64,000 bases of DNA. It comes from Bradyrhizobium frederickii (GTDB lineage: Bacteria; Pseudomonadota; Alphaproteobacteria; Rhizobiales; Xanthobacteraceae). The DNA is taken from the NCBI RefSeq assembly GCF_004570865.1, contig NZ_SPQS01000013.1, forward strand, positions 124,001-188,000. Direction: 5' to 3'. Positions 33,521 through 43,978 of the stretch are shown piece after piece (within the stretch, counting starts at the first letter, position 1; each line of letters begins with the position of its first letter). Made by a program: the position numbers and the translations under genes. The notes beneath the pieces were generated by a model that saw only the letters and a program-made list of their open reading frames with translations, ran no database searches and was not told where the DNA came from.

Positions 33521-34966
33521 CTAGCGTTGCGGCGTATCCCGCCGCTTGTGCACGACCGCCACATCGTCGCTGTAGACGCGCTGCCACCCCGGCAGCCGGT
33601 CGAGCATCGCGACCGCCGGTGTGCGCGGTGCGAGCAGCGTCGCGCCGATGTTGTATTGGTCGAGCAGCTTGAGAAAATCGTCCAGGTCGATCAGCGCCAG
33701 GGCGCGATTGTAGCGGTTGATGAACGGGCCCCCGTACAGCTCGCCGCGACCGTCGATGAAGGTGGGAATGCCGGCAAAGATCAAATAGCCGCCGAAGGAA
33801 TAATCGTTGAGCACGGGCCCCGCCTTGGCGAGGTTGGCTTGGGCGACGGCGGCCTCGGGTGTGATGGCCGGAGCCGGCCGGACGTCACGCGCCAAGGCCA
33901 CCCCGCTGATTGCAATCGACAGACCGAGCCCAACCCAATTCAGGCCGCGCGGCGAGACCGTTGCACCATCCTCGGCCGGCCCGCCGAACGTCCGACCCAG
34001 CGGAGCCGCCAGATAGAGCGGCGCCAGCATGGCCAGCAGATCCGCATTGCGGATTTGCGCCAGCGCGAAATGAAGCAGGCCGATCACCACCAAGGCCCGC
34101 ACGACCGGCAGCGTGACGCCGCGCGAGAGCGCAAAGATGCCGGCGAGCAGCAGCAATTCGAAGCCACTGACGTGGCTGAAGTCCTGCGGCCGCCATTCTC
34201 CGATCCAGGCGAGCGCGGAGCCGAGGCCGAGCGTCGTCAGCGGCATCAGCAGCGGTTCCGGCCCGTGCGGCGTCAGGCAGGACGCAGCGACGGCAAGTGC
34301 CACAAATGGCAGCCACCGCAGCAGCACGCGCGGCCATTGGGCGCGCTCTTCACGCAGCAATGCCTCGAGCACCGCCGGGCCGATCAGGCCAAGCGCCAAC
34401 ACCACGCTACCGTGCAGATTGGCCCACAGCACCAGAAGCGGCAGGGCCCAATATGGCGGAGGGCCGCGGCGGTCCATGCAGCGGACCAGCGCCGCGGCCC
34501 AGGTCACCATCAGCGGCAGCACCAAGACATGTGGCCGCGCCAGCATATGCGGCGCCAGCAGGACGATTGCTGCGATCACCATGAGCAGCGTCAGGGTCGG
34601 CGAGAGCTCGCGCAGCAGGAAGGACGTGAACAGGCCGAAAGCGAGCGCGATCGCCGCGGCCGCGAGGGCGACGACGCCTGGCCATCCGGCAAGCGCATAG
34701 ATCCCGGCATAGATGACCTCGGACAGCCATTCGAAAGTGATCCAGGGTGCGCCGTGCATCGAAAAGGAAAAGGGGTCGCTCGCCGGCAGCGTGCCGTGTG
34801 CGATGATCCACCGCCCGACCTCGATGTGAGAATAGCTGTCGGGATCACCGAGCAGCCGCGGCCCGGCCACCAGCAGCACGGCATAGACGACCAGCCCTAC
34901 GGCCCAAGGCAGCGCCGCACGTGCCGAAAACGGTTGAACCGCGCTGTGGACGACCTGGTCAGTCAT
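33521..34966 (-). CDS. Multi-span membrane protein, GT-C-like, paralogue B
   Basis: A 481-residue membrane protein with about ten helices, homologous to the product at 28629-30134 but encoded on the other strand. Shared blocks are DPDSYSHIEVGRWIIAHG (first loop), ITFEWLSEV, LARPHVLVLPLMVTW, LWANLHGSVVLALGLIGP and the C-terminal FGGYLIFAGIPTFIDGRGELYG. The gene converges with the methyltransferase gene, with stops two bases apart. Function is unknown; the first-loop acidic residues suit GT-C chemistry. The conserved C-terminal block is unusual and may be a periplasmic recognition domain. Confidence 0.7.
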   Translation of the reverse strand: MTDQVVHSAVQPFSARAALPWAVGLVVYAVLLVAGPRLLGDPDSYSHIEVGRWIIAHGTLPASDPFSFSMHGAPWITFEWLSEVIYAGIYALAGWPGVVALAAAAIALAFGLFTSFLLRELSPTLTLLMVIAAIVLLAPHMLARPHVLVLPLMVTWAAALVRCMDRRGPPPYWALPLLVLWANLHGSVVLALGLIGPAVLEALLREERAQWPRVLLRWLPFVALAVAASCLTPHGPEPLLMPLTTLGLGSALAWIGEWRPQDFSHVSGFELLLLAGIFALSRGVTLPVVRALVVIGLLHFALAQIRNADLLAMLAPLYLAAPLGRTFGGPAEDGATVSPRGLNWVGLGLSIAISGVALARDVRPAPAITPEAAVAQANLAKAGPVLNDYSFGGYLIFAGIPTFIDGRGELYGGPFINRYNRALALIDLDDFLKLLDQYNIGATLLAPRTPAVAMLDRLPGWQRVYSDDVAVVHKRRDTPQR

Positions 34967-35113
34967 GGCGGGCCAAAGTAGGACGCAAGCGTTAAGTTCT
35001 TCTTGAGTGTTTCGCGCATTTGCCGCGCGAAGGCGGGTTCAGGCGCTCCGCGTCGGTCGCCCGCCTCAAGCGGCGCCCGCGTCGCTCGCCCCTGGAACGC
35101 GCAGCCAGCCAAC

Positions 35114-35142
35114 AAAAAACGCGGCGTTTCCGCCGCGTTTTT
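35114..35142 (-). terminator. Terminator after ftsH (possibly bidirectional)
   Basis: Perfect 12-base arms AAAAACGCGGCG (35115-35126) and CGCCGCGTTTTT (35131-35142) with loop TTTC. The A-tract on the plus strand is a U-tract for the minus strand, 23 bases after the ftsH stop. It can also act in the other direction. Confidence 0.88.
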
Positions 35143-35164
35143 CAATCTCATCTGCCGCTCGCCA

Positions 35165-37090
<1,926 letters not shown>

Positions 37091-37367
37091 CGATCTTCCT
37101 TCGTGGTCGCGCGGATCGCGGCCTGGTCCTTCAGGAGCTACTTGGGCAAGCTAGAGAAAATCCCCAAGGAATCCTCTCGGTTAGACGCATACAATCTAGG
37201 TGCCGCCCGGGTCGCTGCCAAGGGAATGAGATGGGACTATTTAGCCCATCTTAGCGCGATTCCCGCTGAAAAAATGGCGCCCAGAGCGGGGTTTTTCCTG
37301 CCTGGTTAAGGTGTCCTGACGGTGCGGGGCCGAAATGGCTGGTGTCATGATCCGCCCTCGTCCACGC

Positions 37368-38426
37368 CTATCCGCCCTTGCGGCGCCTAGCCGGCGCCGG
37401 TGCGATGTGGATACGCCCGCCGGCAAGGCTGATCAAGGCTCCTGCAAGCGTCTGCTTCAGGACCGGGCGACGACTGGCGCGGGCGCGCAGACTTGCCGCA
37501 ATGGCCTGATCCAGCACGGACATCAGGGTTTCGACCTTGCCGAGTTCCGCAGGCCCTTCATGCCCGAGCGCGTTGATGGCCCGCAGCAGGAGCCGGAGAC
37601 GGACCTCATCCGGCAGGGCGGCAAAGGCAGAAGCCTCGAAGCTTCGCTCTCCCGCCTGCGGCGCTTCGCCGCGATCCCGCAAACGAAGGAAGCGCTCGGC
37701 GCCGTCGGCCAGCACCTCGACCGCCGCATTGGCCCGCGCCAGCCTGGTCGCAAGCCGCGCCAGATTCCTGCTATTGCCGCCCTCGGCCGCGAGGAGCGGC
37801 AGCAGCGCGCGCAACCGCGGCCGGGTGAAGGCGGGGTCGCGGTTGGTGGGATCGTCGGCAAAGCCGATTTTGGCCCGCCTCAAGGTCGCGACCAGCTGCG
37901 CCTTCGGGACGTCGAGCAGCGGCCGCGCCAGCACGATGCCGTCACGCTCGCTGAGAGGGGCCATGGCCGACAGTCCCGCAAGTCCGCTGCCGCGAAACAG
38001 GCGCATCAACAAGGTCTCGGCCTGGTCGTCGCGGGTATGGGCGGTCAGCACATGGCTCGCGCCGACGGCACGGGCGGCTTCCGCGAGCAGGCGGTAGCGC
38101 GCCTCGCGCGCGGCCGCCGGCAGCCCCGTCTTCGGCTTGACGCCGCGCCAGCGCAGGGTCCGGTGCGGCAGTCCGAGTTCGGCGGCGAGCCGCTCGACCT
38201 CGCGCGCCTCGCGCCCCGCCTCGCGCCGCAGGCCGTGATCGACCGTGACGACGGTGAGCAGCGGCGCGCGCGCAAGGCTGCGCTGCCAGCGCGCAGCAAG
38301 CCACATCAGTGCGACCGAGTCGGGCCCGCCGGAGACGGCGAGCACCAGCGCCGGCGCGCTCTTCAGGCCGGCGAAGAGGCGGCTCGCCTCGCGGGTGGAG
38401 ATCGGAGAAATGTCATCGTCTGACAT
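37368..38426 (-). CDS. tilS: tRNA(Ile)-lysidine synthase TilS
   Basis: A 352-residue enzyme that modifies C34 of the AUA-reading tRNA(Ile) to lysidine using ATP and lysine. The PP-loop motif VLAVSGGPDSVALMWLA is near residue 35, HGLRREAGREAREV near 65, and HTRDDQAETLLMRLFRGSG near 130, which also carries the metal-binding His. The C-terminal domain (residues 215-345) is divergent, as in many alphaproteobacteria. I use ATG 38426; the upstream TTG is less likely. It lies between cpoB and ftsH on the same strand. Confidence 0.95.
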   Translation of the reverse strand: MSDDDISPISTREASRLFAGLKSAPALVLAVSGGPDSVALMWLAARWQRSLARAPLLTVVTVDHGLRREAGREAREVERLAAELGLPHRTLRWRGVKPKTGLPAAAREARYRLLAEAARAVGASHVLTAHTRDDQAETLLMRLFRGSGLAGLSAMAPLSERDGIVLARPLLDVPKAQLVATLRRAKIGFADDPTNRDPAFTRPRLRALLPLLAAEGGNSRNLARLATRLARANAAVEVLADGAERFLRLRDRGEAPQAGERSFEASAFAALPDEVRLRLLLRAINALGHEGPAELGKVETLMSVLDQAIAASLRARASRRPVLKQTLAGALISLAGGRIHIAPAPARRRKGG

Positions 38427-38508
38427 GACGCTGCCCAGCAATCGCCAGCGAATGGCGGGCGCAATCTAACGCAGCGCCATCCGCTTTGTCAGTGATCCGC
38501 GCGGTGGA

Positions 38509-39582
38509 TCAGCACTTCACCCGCTTCTGCTCGCGGTCCACGGCCGCTTTGACGCCGGCGGAGGCGCGCGGATATTTGCGGCCGACCTCGCCGAAGGCGG
38601 CGCAGGCAGCCTCCTTCTCCTTCAGGGCGGCGAGCGACTGGCCGAGCCGGAGCAGCGCATCCGGGGCCTTGGCCGATTTTTCGTATTTGGTGGTGACGGC
38701 GAGGAAGGCTTCCGCGGAGTCGCGATATTGCTGGCGCTGGAAGTAGCTCTCGCCGAGCCAGTATTGCGCGTCTCCGAGCAGCGGATCGCTCGGATATTTC
38801 TGCGCAAAATTCTTCATGGTCTGCTCGGCGAGCGCATAGTCCTTGCGCTGCATGTAGCCGATGCCGAGATCGAACTCGTCGCGCGGCGTTGCCGAGGGCG
38901 GCAGGGTGGTCAAACCGGTGGCGCCCGCCGGCGCCGGATAGCCGGGCTGGGCCGCCGGGGGCGCTGCCTGCGGCTGATTGCGCGGGCTGGTGTTGGCGAG
39001 ATCGAGCGGCTCGCCGGCGCCGCGGCCGCCGGGCGAGCCGATGTGGCCGCCGGGTGCTCCGACCTGACTGCCTGCCGGCATCGGCTGCTGCCCGCCGCCG
39101 AGCGCGCGCGGCGCGCCGGGCGCATTCGGGTTTTGGTTGGGGTCGAAGGCATCGCCGCGGCGGCGTGTGCCGGGGGCGCCCGGCGCCGGCTGCTCCTGAA
39201 CGATCGGTGCGGGAGACGCGATCTGCGGCTGCTCGTAAGTCGGCTGCACGGCCTGCTGCTGCGGCTGGCGATAGCCCGGCGCGACCTGACTTGGTGCGAT
39301 CTGGGCGGGCGGCATGGCGGCGACATTGGGCGCCTGTCCGGGCGCGGCCGGCGCGCCGCCCTCGAGCGCCCGCAGCCGCTCTTCGAGCTGGCGGTTGCGG
39401 TATTGCAGCTCTTCGTTCTGGCCGGTGAGCTGGCGCAGCTGGTTCTCCAGCCGCTCGATCCGCATCTCGGGGTCGGCATCATCCGACTGCGCGAAGATCG
39501 ACTGCGCAGGTGCGGGCGAGCACAAAGAGAGCAGCGCGGCGGTCGCCACGGTGCCGGTAATTGCCTTGAATTTCGATGACAT
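38509..39582 (-). CDS. cpoB: Tol-Pal system protein CpoB/YbgF
   Basis: A 357-residue periplasmic protein. The signal peptide ends near SPAPAQS, residue 26. A coiled coil (residues 38-75, with PEMRIERLENQLRQLTGQNEELQ) mediates trimerisation. Residues 80-230 are a Pro/Gln/Gly-rich linker, long for the family. Three TPR units follow (residues 240-350: FDLGIGYMQRKDYALAEQTM, AQYWLGESYFQRQQYRDSAEAF, ALLRLGQSLAALKEKEAACAAF, each a unit). CpoB couples Tol-Pal action to PBP1b. Start MSSKFKAI (ATG 39582) precedes the signal peptide. Downstream of pal on the same strand. Confidence 0.94.
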   Translation of the reverse strand: MSSKFKAITGTVATAALLSLCSPAPAQSIFAQSDDADPEMRIERLENQLRQLTGQNEELQYRNRQLEERLRALEGGAPAAPGQAPNVAAMPPAQIAPSQVAPGYRQPQQQAVQPTYEQPQIASPAPIVQEQPAPGAPGTRRRGDAFDPNQNPNAPGAPRALGGGQQPMPAGSQVGAPGGHIGSPGGRGAGEPLDLANTSPRNQPQAAPPAAQPGYPAPAGATGLTTLPPSATPRDEFDLGIGYMQRKDYALAEQTMKNFAQKYPSDPLLGDAQYWLGESYFQRQQYRDSAEAFLAVTTKYEKSAKAPDALLRLGQSLAALKEKEAACAAFGEVGRKYPRASAGVKAAVDREQKRVKC

Positions 39583-39699
39583 CTTGCCCTGACGACGAAA
39601 GCGACGTGGCGCGCGGCAGACCATTCGCCGCGCCACACAATGAGGAAGGGAGTACGCCAAAACTGTGACTGCCACCAAGGGGTTTTAGGTCACGGATTG

Positions 39700-39732
39700 C
39701 TGAAACGAAACCGGCGCCCGAGAGGGCGCCGG
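39700..39732 (-). terminator. Terminator after pal
   Basis: A perfect eight-base stem (CCGGCGCC 39711-39718, GGCGCCGG 39725-39732, six-base loop) on the minus strand is followed by TTTCGTTTC. It lies 54 bases after the pal stop and would separate pal from cpoB. Confidence 0.75.
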
Positions 39733-39786
39733 CATAATCGGTTTCTGAAGATGAACGGCGCCTGACTGCGCGTCAGTATATTCGCG

Positions 39787-40275
39787 TCAGGAGCTCGCGT
39801 TCAGCACCGTGACGGCGCGACGGTTCTGCGACCAGCACGAAATGTCGTTACAGACGGCGACCGGCCGCTCCTTGCCGTAGGAGATCGTGCGCATGCGGTT
39901 CGGATCGATGCCGCGCGAGGCGAGGAACGAACGCACCGACTGGGCACGGCGGGCGCCGAGCGCGATGTTGTATTCGCGGGTGCCGCGCTCGTCGGCATGA
40001 CCTTCGATGGTGAAGGAGTAGCGCGGATAGGTCTGGAGCCACTGCGCCTGCTTCTCCAGGGTCACGATCGCCTGCGGGGTCAGATCGGTCTGGTCGCTTT
40101 CGAAGAACACGCGGTCGCCCACGTTCACCACGAAGTCCTGCTGGCTGCCCGGCGTCGCCGCATTGGCCATCGCATCCGTCGCGGCATTCTTGTTGGCGCA
40201 GGCGCCCATCGACAGCGCGACGGCCAGCACCGCGACCAGCTTCAATCCCTGGAGGATACGCATAGGATGTTTCAT
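39787..40275 (-). CDS. pal: Peptidoglycan-associated lipoprotein Pal
   Basis: A 162-residue outer-membrane lipoprotein. Lipobox LSMGAC has Cys near residue 26. The OmpA-like peptidoglycan-binding domain (residues 50-160) has FFESDQTDLTPQA, then YSFTIEGHADERGTREYNIALGARRA, with the conserved Asp and Arg that bind diaminopimelate. Pal anchors the outer membrane to the wall and is pulled by TolA/TolB during division. An alternative ATG four codons in is also possible. A hairpin terminator follows. Confidence 0.97.
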   Translation of the reverse strand: MKHPMRILQGLKLVAVLAVALSMGACANKNAATDAMANAATPGSQQDFVVNVGDRVFFESDQTDLTPQAIVTLEKQAQWLQTYPRYSFTIEGHADERGTREYNIALGARRAQSVRSFLASRGIDPNRMRTISYGKERPVAVCNDISCWSQNRRAVTVLNASS

Positions 40276-40524
40276 TCCGGAGCCTCCACGCTCACGTTAG
40301 TCCACTGCTGTCCGGTCTACAGGGGGTTGGTTAAGCGAACGTTCCGTCAACCTTGACGGAACCTTGCCTCAGCCGATCAAATGCCCCCAACCAGCGAAAA
40401 GCACCCGTCATGGTTAATGGGTTGTAAATGTGGCGCGAGGGTGAAGGCAAGCCTCGGCACCGGCGCAAACCGGCTAAAATTAAGCCCGGTCCGGGCCTGG
40501 TGCCGGACCGGAGCTCGAGGTCTC

Positions 40525-41265
40525 TCAGGAATAGACGACCAGCTTTGGACGTTCGGAGGGCAATTTCGGCGAGACGATGCTCTGGGATGGCTGACCGCTG
40601 GGCCCAAACAGCATTCGTCGCTCAAATGCACTTGAGCGCATGATCGGAAAACGCGTTAAGACCTTTTCCCGCACGGCACGGAAGTTGGACGCCATCAATG
40701 CGACCTTTGCCAACGCATTTGGAAACAAGCGCGGTTCTGCGATGGTTTCGTTGAGAAAGACCCGGCGATAGAACGCCTCGTGCGCGGGACGAACCAGCGC
40801 GAGCCCGGTATCGGCATTAAAATGCTCGCAGGCCAGAAAGACGAGCCGCACCGTCACATAAGGCAGCTCCGGAAAGCACTTGGCTTTTTCCGGACTCGCA
40901 ACAAAGCGGGCCGGATCGATGAAAACTTCGCCGCGATCAAGGCGGGGGTGAAGAACGTCGCCGAACAAGTCGGTCGTGCAGGACGCCCGATGTTCTGACG
41001 TCAGGACGTGGAGACGGATGGAGCTGCAGAGCTCTCCGTCAACATACACTCCGAACGTCCTGGCATTGGGGGCATCGTCGTAGCTATCGCTGTAGCGCTC
41101 GGACTCTGACGGCGGAATCAATCCGCCACGCGTATAGGCCCTATAGCGCATCTGATAGAGCTGATCTTTCTCCTCAGGAGTCTCGATGGATCGGTAGTCG
41201 ACGCGATCGAACAGCGCTCCCCCCCGCACAGAGAGCGAAGCGCGCGGTTCGGCTTCGGGCTTCAT
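40525..41265 (-). CDS. FeeM-like / acyltransferase-fold protein
   Basis: A 246-residue protein that resembles the GNAT-type N-acyl amino acid synthase FeeM and autoinducer-synthase-like families. Segments typical of that fold are QMRYRAYTRGGLIPPSE near residue 40, FGVYVDGELCSSIRLHVL near residue 70, FIDPARFVASPE near residue 110, and LVRPAHEAFYRRVF near residue 155. FeeM-type enzymes join a fatty acyl group from acyl-ACP to an amino acid. I choose ATG 41265, with GAGGAA seven bases before it, over a TTG seven codons upstream. A full CtrA box is 46 bases upstream. The family assignment is from memory of motifs. Confidence 0.65.
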   Translation of the reverse strand: MKPEAEPRASLSVRGGALFDRVDYRSIETPEEKDQLYQMRYRAYTRGGLIPPSESERYSDSYDDAPNARTFGVYVDGELCSSIRLHVLTSEHRASCTTDLFGDVLHPRLDRGEVFIDPARFVASPEKAKCFPELPYVTVRLVFLACEHFNADTGLALVRPAHEAFYRRVFLNETIAEPRLFPNALAKVALMASNFRAVREKVLTRFPIMRSSAFERRMLFGPSGQPSQSIVSPKLPSERPKLVVYS

Positions 41266-41310
41266 CCAACATTCCTCAACTGACAAACAACCCTTGCGGG
41301 AGGAACAGGA

Positions 41311-41325
41311 TTAACACCTTCTTAA
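41311..41325. promoter_or_regulatory. Full CtrA-type box upstream of the FeeM-like gene
   Basis: TTAA-CACCTTC-TTAA, a perfect TTAA-N7-TTAA, lies 46 bases upstream of the ATG at 41265, in the space after the GGDEF-EAL gene. It is the second perfect CtrA core consensus in this window. Confidence 0.6.
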
Positions 41326-41408
41326 CGCCGGCGCAATTAAAGCGCCCCGTTAGGGTTAACCCTGCCGGTTGCAAAGAATCAGGGATTTCCCGCAATTCTA
41401 CGGAGGCG

Positions 41409-43739
41409 TCACGCGATCGATCGCGAGGCGATGGTCAGCTGATCGTCGGGCGAGCGGCGGCCGTGCGAGGCATTCAGCAACTGCCGAACCCGAATGGCGG
41501 GCACCGGCCGGCTGAAAAGATAGCCCTGCCCTTCGGTGATGGTCCCGTCGGCGCTGATCAGCTCGAGCTGCTCGTTGGTCTCGATGCCCTCGACCACGAC
41601 CGACATGCCGAGATCGGCGGCTAGCCGCGCCACCCCACGCAACAGCGTCAGCGGCCGATCGGCATCGATGCCTTCGAGGAAGGAACGGTCGATCTTCACC
41701 TTCTGCATCGGGAAATTGTGCAGATAGCTCAGGCTGGAATAGCCGGTGCCGAAATCGTCGAGCGAGATCCGCACGCCGAGCGCATGAAGCTGCGAGAGGA
41801 TGTCGTGCGTGAGCTGGGTATTGCGCAGCAGCGAGGACTCGGTGATCTCGATCTCCAGCCGATGCGTCGGCAGGCCCGAGACTTCGAGCGCGTAGCGGAT
41901 TTCGCTCAGCACGTCGCGCTGGTGGAATTGCTGAGGCGAGAAGTTGACCGCGACGCTGACGCCGTCCGGCCACTTCATGCACTCCATGCAGGCCCGCCGC
42001 AGGATCCAGCGGCCGAGATCGACGATCAAGCCCATGTCCTCGGCGACCGGAATGATGTCGACCGGCGAGACCGTGCCGCGCACGGGATGGTTCCAGCGCA
42101 GCAGCGCCTCGCAGGTGGTGATCTTGCCCGACTTGAGGTTGACCAGCGGTTGATAGAACAGCTCGAATTCCTCGTTGGCGAGCGCCTTGCGCAAGTCCAG
42201 CTCCAGGATGCGGCGCGCCTCGACGGTCGCCGCCATCTCGTCGCGGAAGAAGCAGAAAGTACCGCGGCCGTCGGCCTTGGCCCGGTACAGCGCCATGTCG
42301 GCGTTCTTGAGCAACGTGTCGGCGCTGGCGTCGCCATCCGGCGAGGTCAGCGCAATGCCGACGCTCGCGCCGATCTCGACGAGGTGATTGTCGATGCGAT
42401 AGCGCTCGCTGAGGCGCTCGACGATGCGGCGGGCGAGGCTGGCGGCGTCCTCGGGCGAGGAGATGTTCTGCTGGAACACGACGAATTCGTCGCCGCCGAA
42501 GCGGGCGACGAAATCCTCGGGCCGCAGCATCTCGCGCAGGCGATTGGCAACCGCGCACAACAGCTGGTCGCCACAGGGATGGCCGAGCGTGTCGTTGACC
42601 TGCTTGAACTGGTCGAGGTCGACGAACAGGAGCGCGGAGAGGCGCTCGGCATGATGCGAATTCGCCAGCAGGCGCTGAATCTCGTCGTGGAAGCTGACCC
42701 GGTTGGGCAGTGCCGTGAGCTCGTCGTAGCGGGCTAGATGGCTGATCCTCTCCTCGGCGTTCTTTCGCTCGGTGATGTCCTCGAGCAGCATGACCGTGCC
42801 GCCATCGGTCATTGGTTGGAAGGTCCAGGACAGCGTGCGCCCACGCGCGAAATCCGGATCCGTGGTCAGGAGCTCGCGGACCCGTCGATCCTCGATCTCC
42901 CGGAGGATCAGATTGCCGTTCTCGCTCGAGACAGAGCCGCCGCTGACGCACGCCGCGATGATTTCAGACGCATTGGGGCCGCTCTGCACGAGATCGTCAG
43001 GCAGATTCATCATTTCGCTGAAACGATGATTCATCACCGCAAGCTGTCCGTCGACACGGAACATGCACAGGCCATGGGGCATGTTGTTCAACGCGCTGTC
43101 GAACTGGCCCGCCAGGGCCGCTTCGCGTTCACGCGCGACGAGCGCCCGCATGAATATCCTGTGCAAGTTGGCCGAGATTTGTATGACGGCCACCAGAAAC
43201 GCGGCGCACAGGACGGACATGACGATGTAATAGGGTGTGCCGCGTAACGCCAGCGCGACCACCGTCGAACCGAAGCAAAGCGTAGCCTGCAGCTGGTATA
43301 TCCATTGCCGTCCGTAGGCCCTGCCTGCGCCTCCCGCCACGAAGCCCGTGGTCGTGGAGAGAGAGATCATATGGGCGACGGCGTCGTCACTGACCAACAG
43401 CGTGGTCGTGCTCCAGATGCCGACCGCGGCGGCCTGGATCATCGCCCCGATCTGATGCCGGTTCTTCCATCGCGCAGCTTCGTCGGCGGTCAGCGTCGAT
43501 TTGCGCATCTGGTACCGCCGCAAGTCGAATGCCCGAATAGCGCCGGCGAGGATCAGAAGCCCGACACACGCCCAGATCGAAGGTTCTCCCGTCTTCAGCG
43601 CGGTCGCGGCCGCCGCAACGACGCCGAAGACAAGCCCCGTCAGCAAGGGAGCAGGAGTTTCGAACAGCGAATCGATCAGCGCGGCCGAAATCCTCGGCGA
43701 CGCCGGCTCAGGTTCTCCGCTCTGGCTTGCGAACTGCAT
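41409..43739 (-). CDS. PAS-GGDEF-EAL cyclic di-GMP protein with membrane region
   Basis: A 776-residue signalling protein. About five membrane helices occupy residues 30-200, followed by a PAS domain (residues 215-330, FDSALNNMPHGLCMF). The GGDEF domain (340-500) has RFGGDEF, with an RPED I-site five residues before it. The EAL domain (515-760) keeps the EALLRW, VNFSPQQF, EITESS, DDFGTGYSSL, KIDRSF and VEGIE residues, so both cyclase and phosphodiesterase activity look possible. The gene sits between tolB and the FeeM-like gene on the same strand, interrupting the usual tolB-pal order. A palindrome lies 9 bases upstream of its start. Confidence 0.93.
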   Translation of the reverse strand: MQFASQSGEPEPASPRISAALIDSLFETPAPLLTGLVFGVVAAAATALKTGEPSIWACVGLLILAGAIRAFDLRRYQMRKSTLTADEAARWKNRHQIGAMIQAAAVGIWSTTTLLVSDDAVAHMISLSTTTGFVAGGAGRAYGRQWIYQLQATLCFGSTVVALALRGTPYYIVMSVLCAAFLVAVIQISANLHRIFMRALVAREREAALAGQFDSALNNMPHGLCMFRVDGQLAVMNHRFSEMMNLPDDLVQSGPNASEIIAACVSGGSVSSENGNLILREIEDRRVRELLTTDPDFARGRTLSWTFQPMTDGGTVMLLEDITERKNAEERISHLARYDELTALPNRVSFHDEIQRLLANSHHAERLSALLFVDLDQFKQVNDTLGHPCGDQLLCAVANRLREMLRPEDFVARFGGDEFVVFQQNISSPEDAASLARRIVERLSERYRIDNHLVEIGASVGIALTSPDGDASADTLLKNADMALYRAKADGRGTFCFFRDEMAATVEARRILELDLRKALANEEFELFYQPLVNLKSGKITTCEALLRWNHPVRGTVSPVDIIPVAEDMGLIVDLGRWILRRACMECMKWPDGVSVAVNFSPQQFHQRDVLSEIRYALEVSGLPTHRLEIEITESSLLRNTQLTHDILSQLHALGVRISLDDFGTGYSSLSYLHNFPMQKVKIDRSFLEGIDADRPLTLLRGVARLAADLGMSVVVEGIETNEQLELISADGTITEGQGYLFSRPVPAIRVRQLLNASHGRRSPDDQLTIASRSIA

Positions 43740-43747
43740 TGGTGTTT

Positions 43748-43773
43748 GTACGCGCGTCCTGTTTGGCGCGTAC
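43748..43773. promoter_or_regulatory. Palindrome upstream of the GGDEF-EAL gene
   Basis: Exact arms GTACGCGC (43748-43755) and GCGCGTAC (43766-43773) with a 10-base spacer lie nine bases before the ATG (43739). The position suits an operator or a structure over the ribosome-binding site; no regulator is identified. Confidence 0.45.
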
Positions 43774-43978
43774 TTTTACCCATCTCAGGTGAAGTCTTTC
43801 TGAGGGAACATCGTTAAAGTCGAGTTGTTCTTCGGCACCACCGAACCGATTTCGGCTTAGACATCAAGCAATTAGGCAAGTCCTGCCGGGCGCAAGGTAA
43901 AGAAAAGCTTACCTTCCTCGCCAAACGCAAGGAAATCGGTGCGATTTTCGACAAGATCGCGCATTCCCAACGCGCGAT

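Noticed and set aside
37335..38423. Long plus-strand frame opposite tilS
   Set aside because: Arg/Gln/Gly-rich composition without structure; the minus strand has the PP-loop motif.
43894..43915. AAGGTAA-N8-TTACCTT hairpin after tolB
   Set aside because: Short, AT-rich and without a T-tract; not enough to call a terminator or operator.
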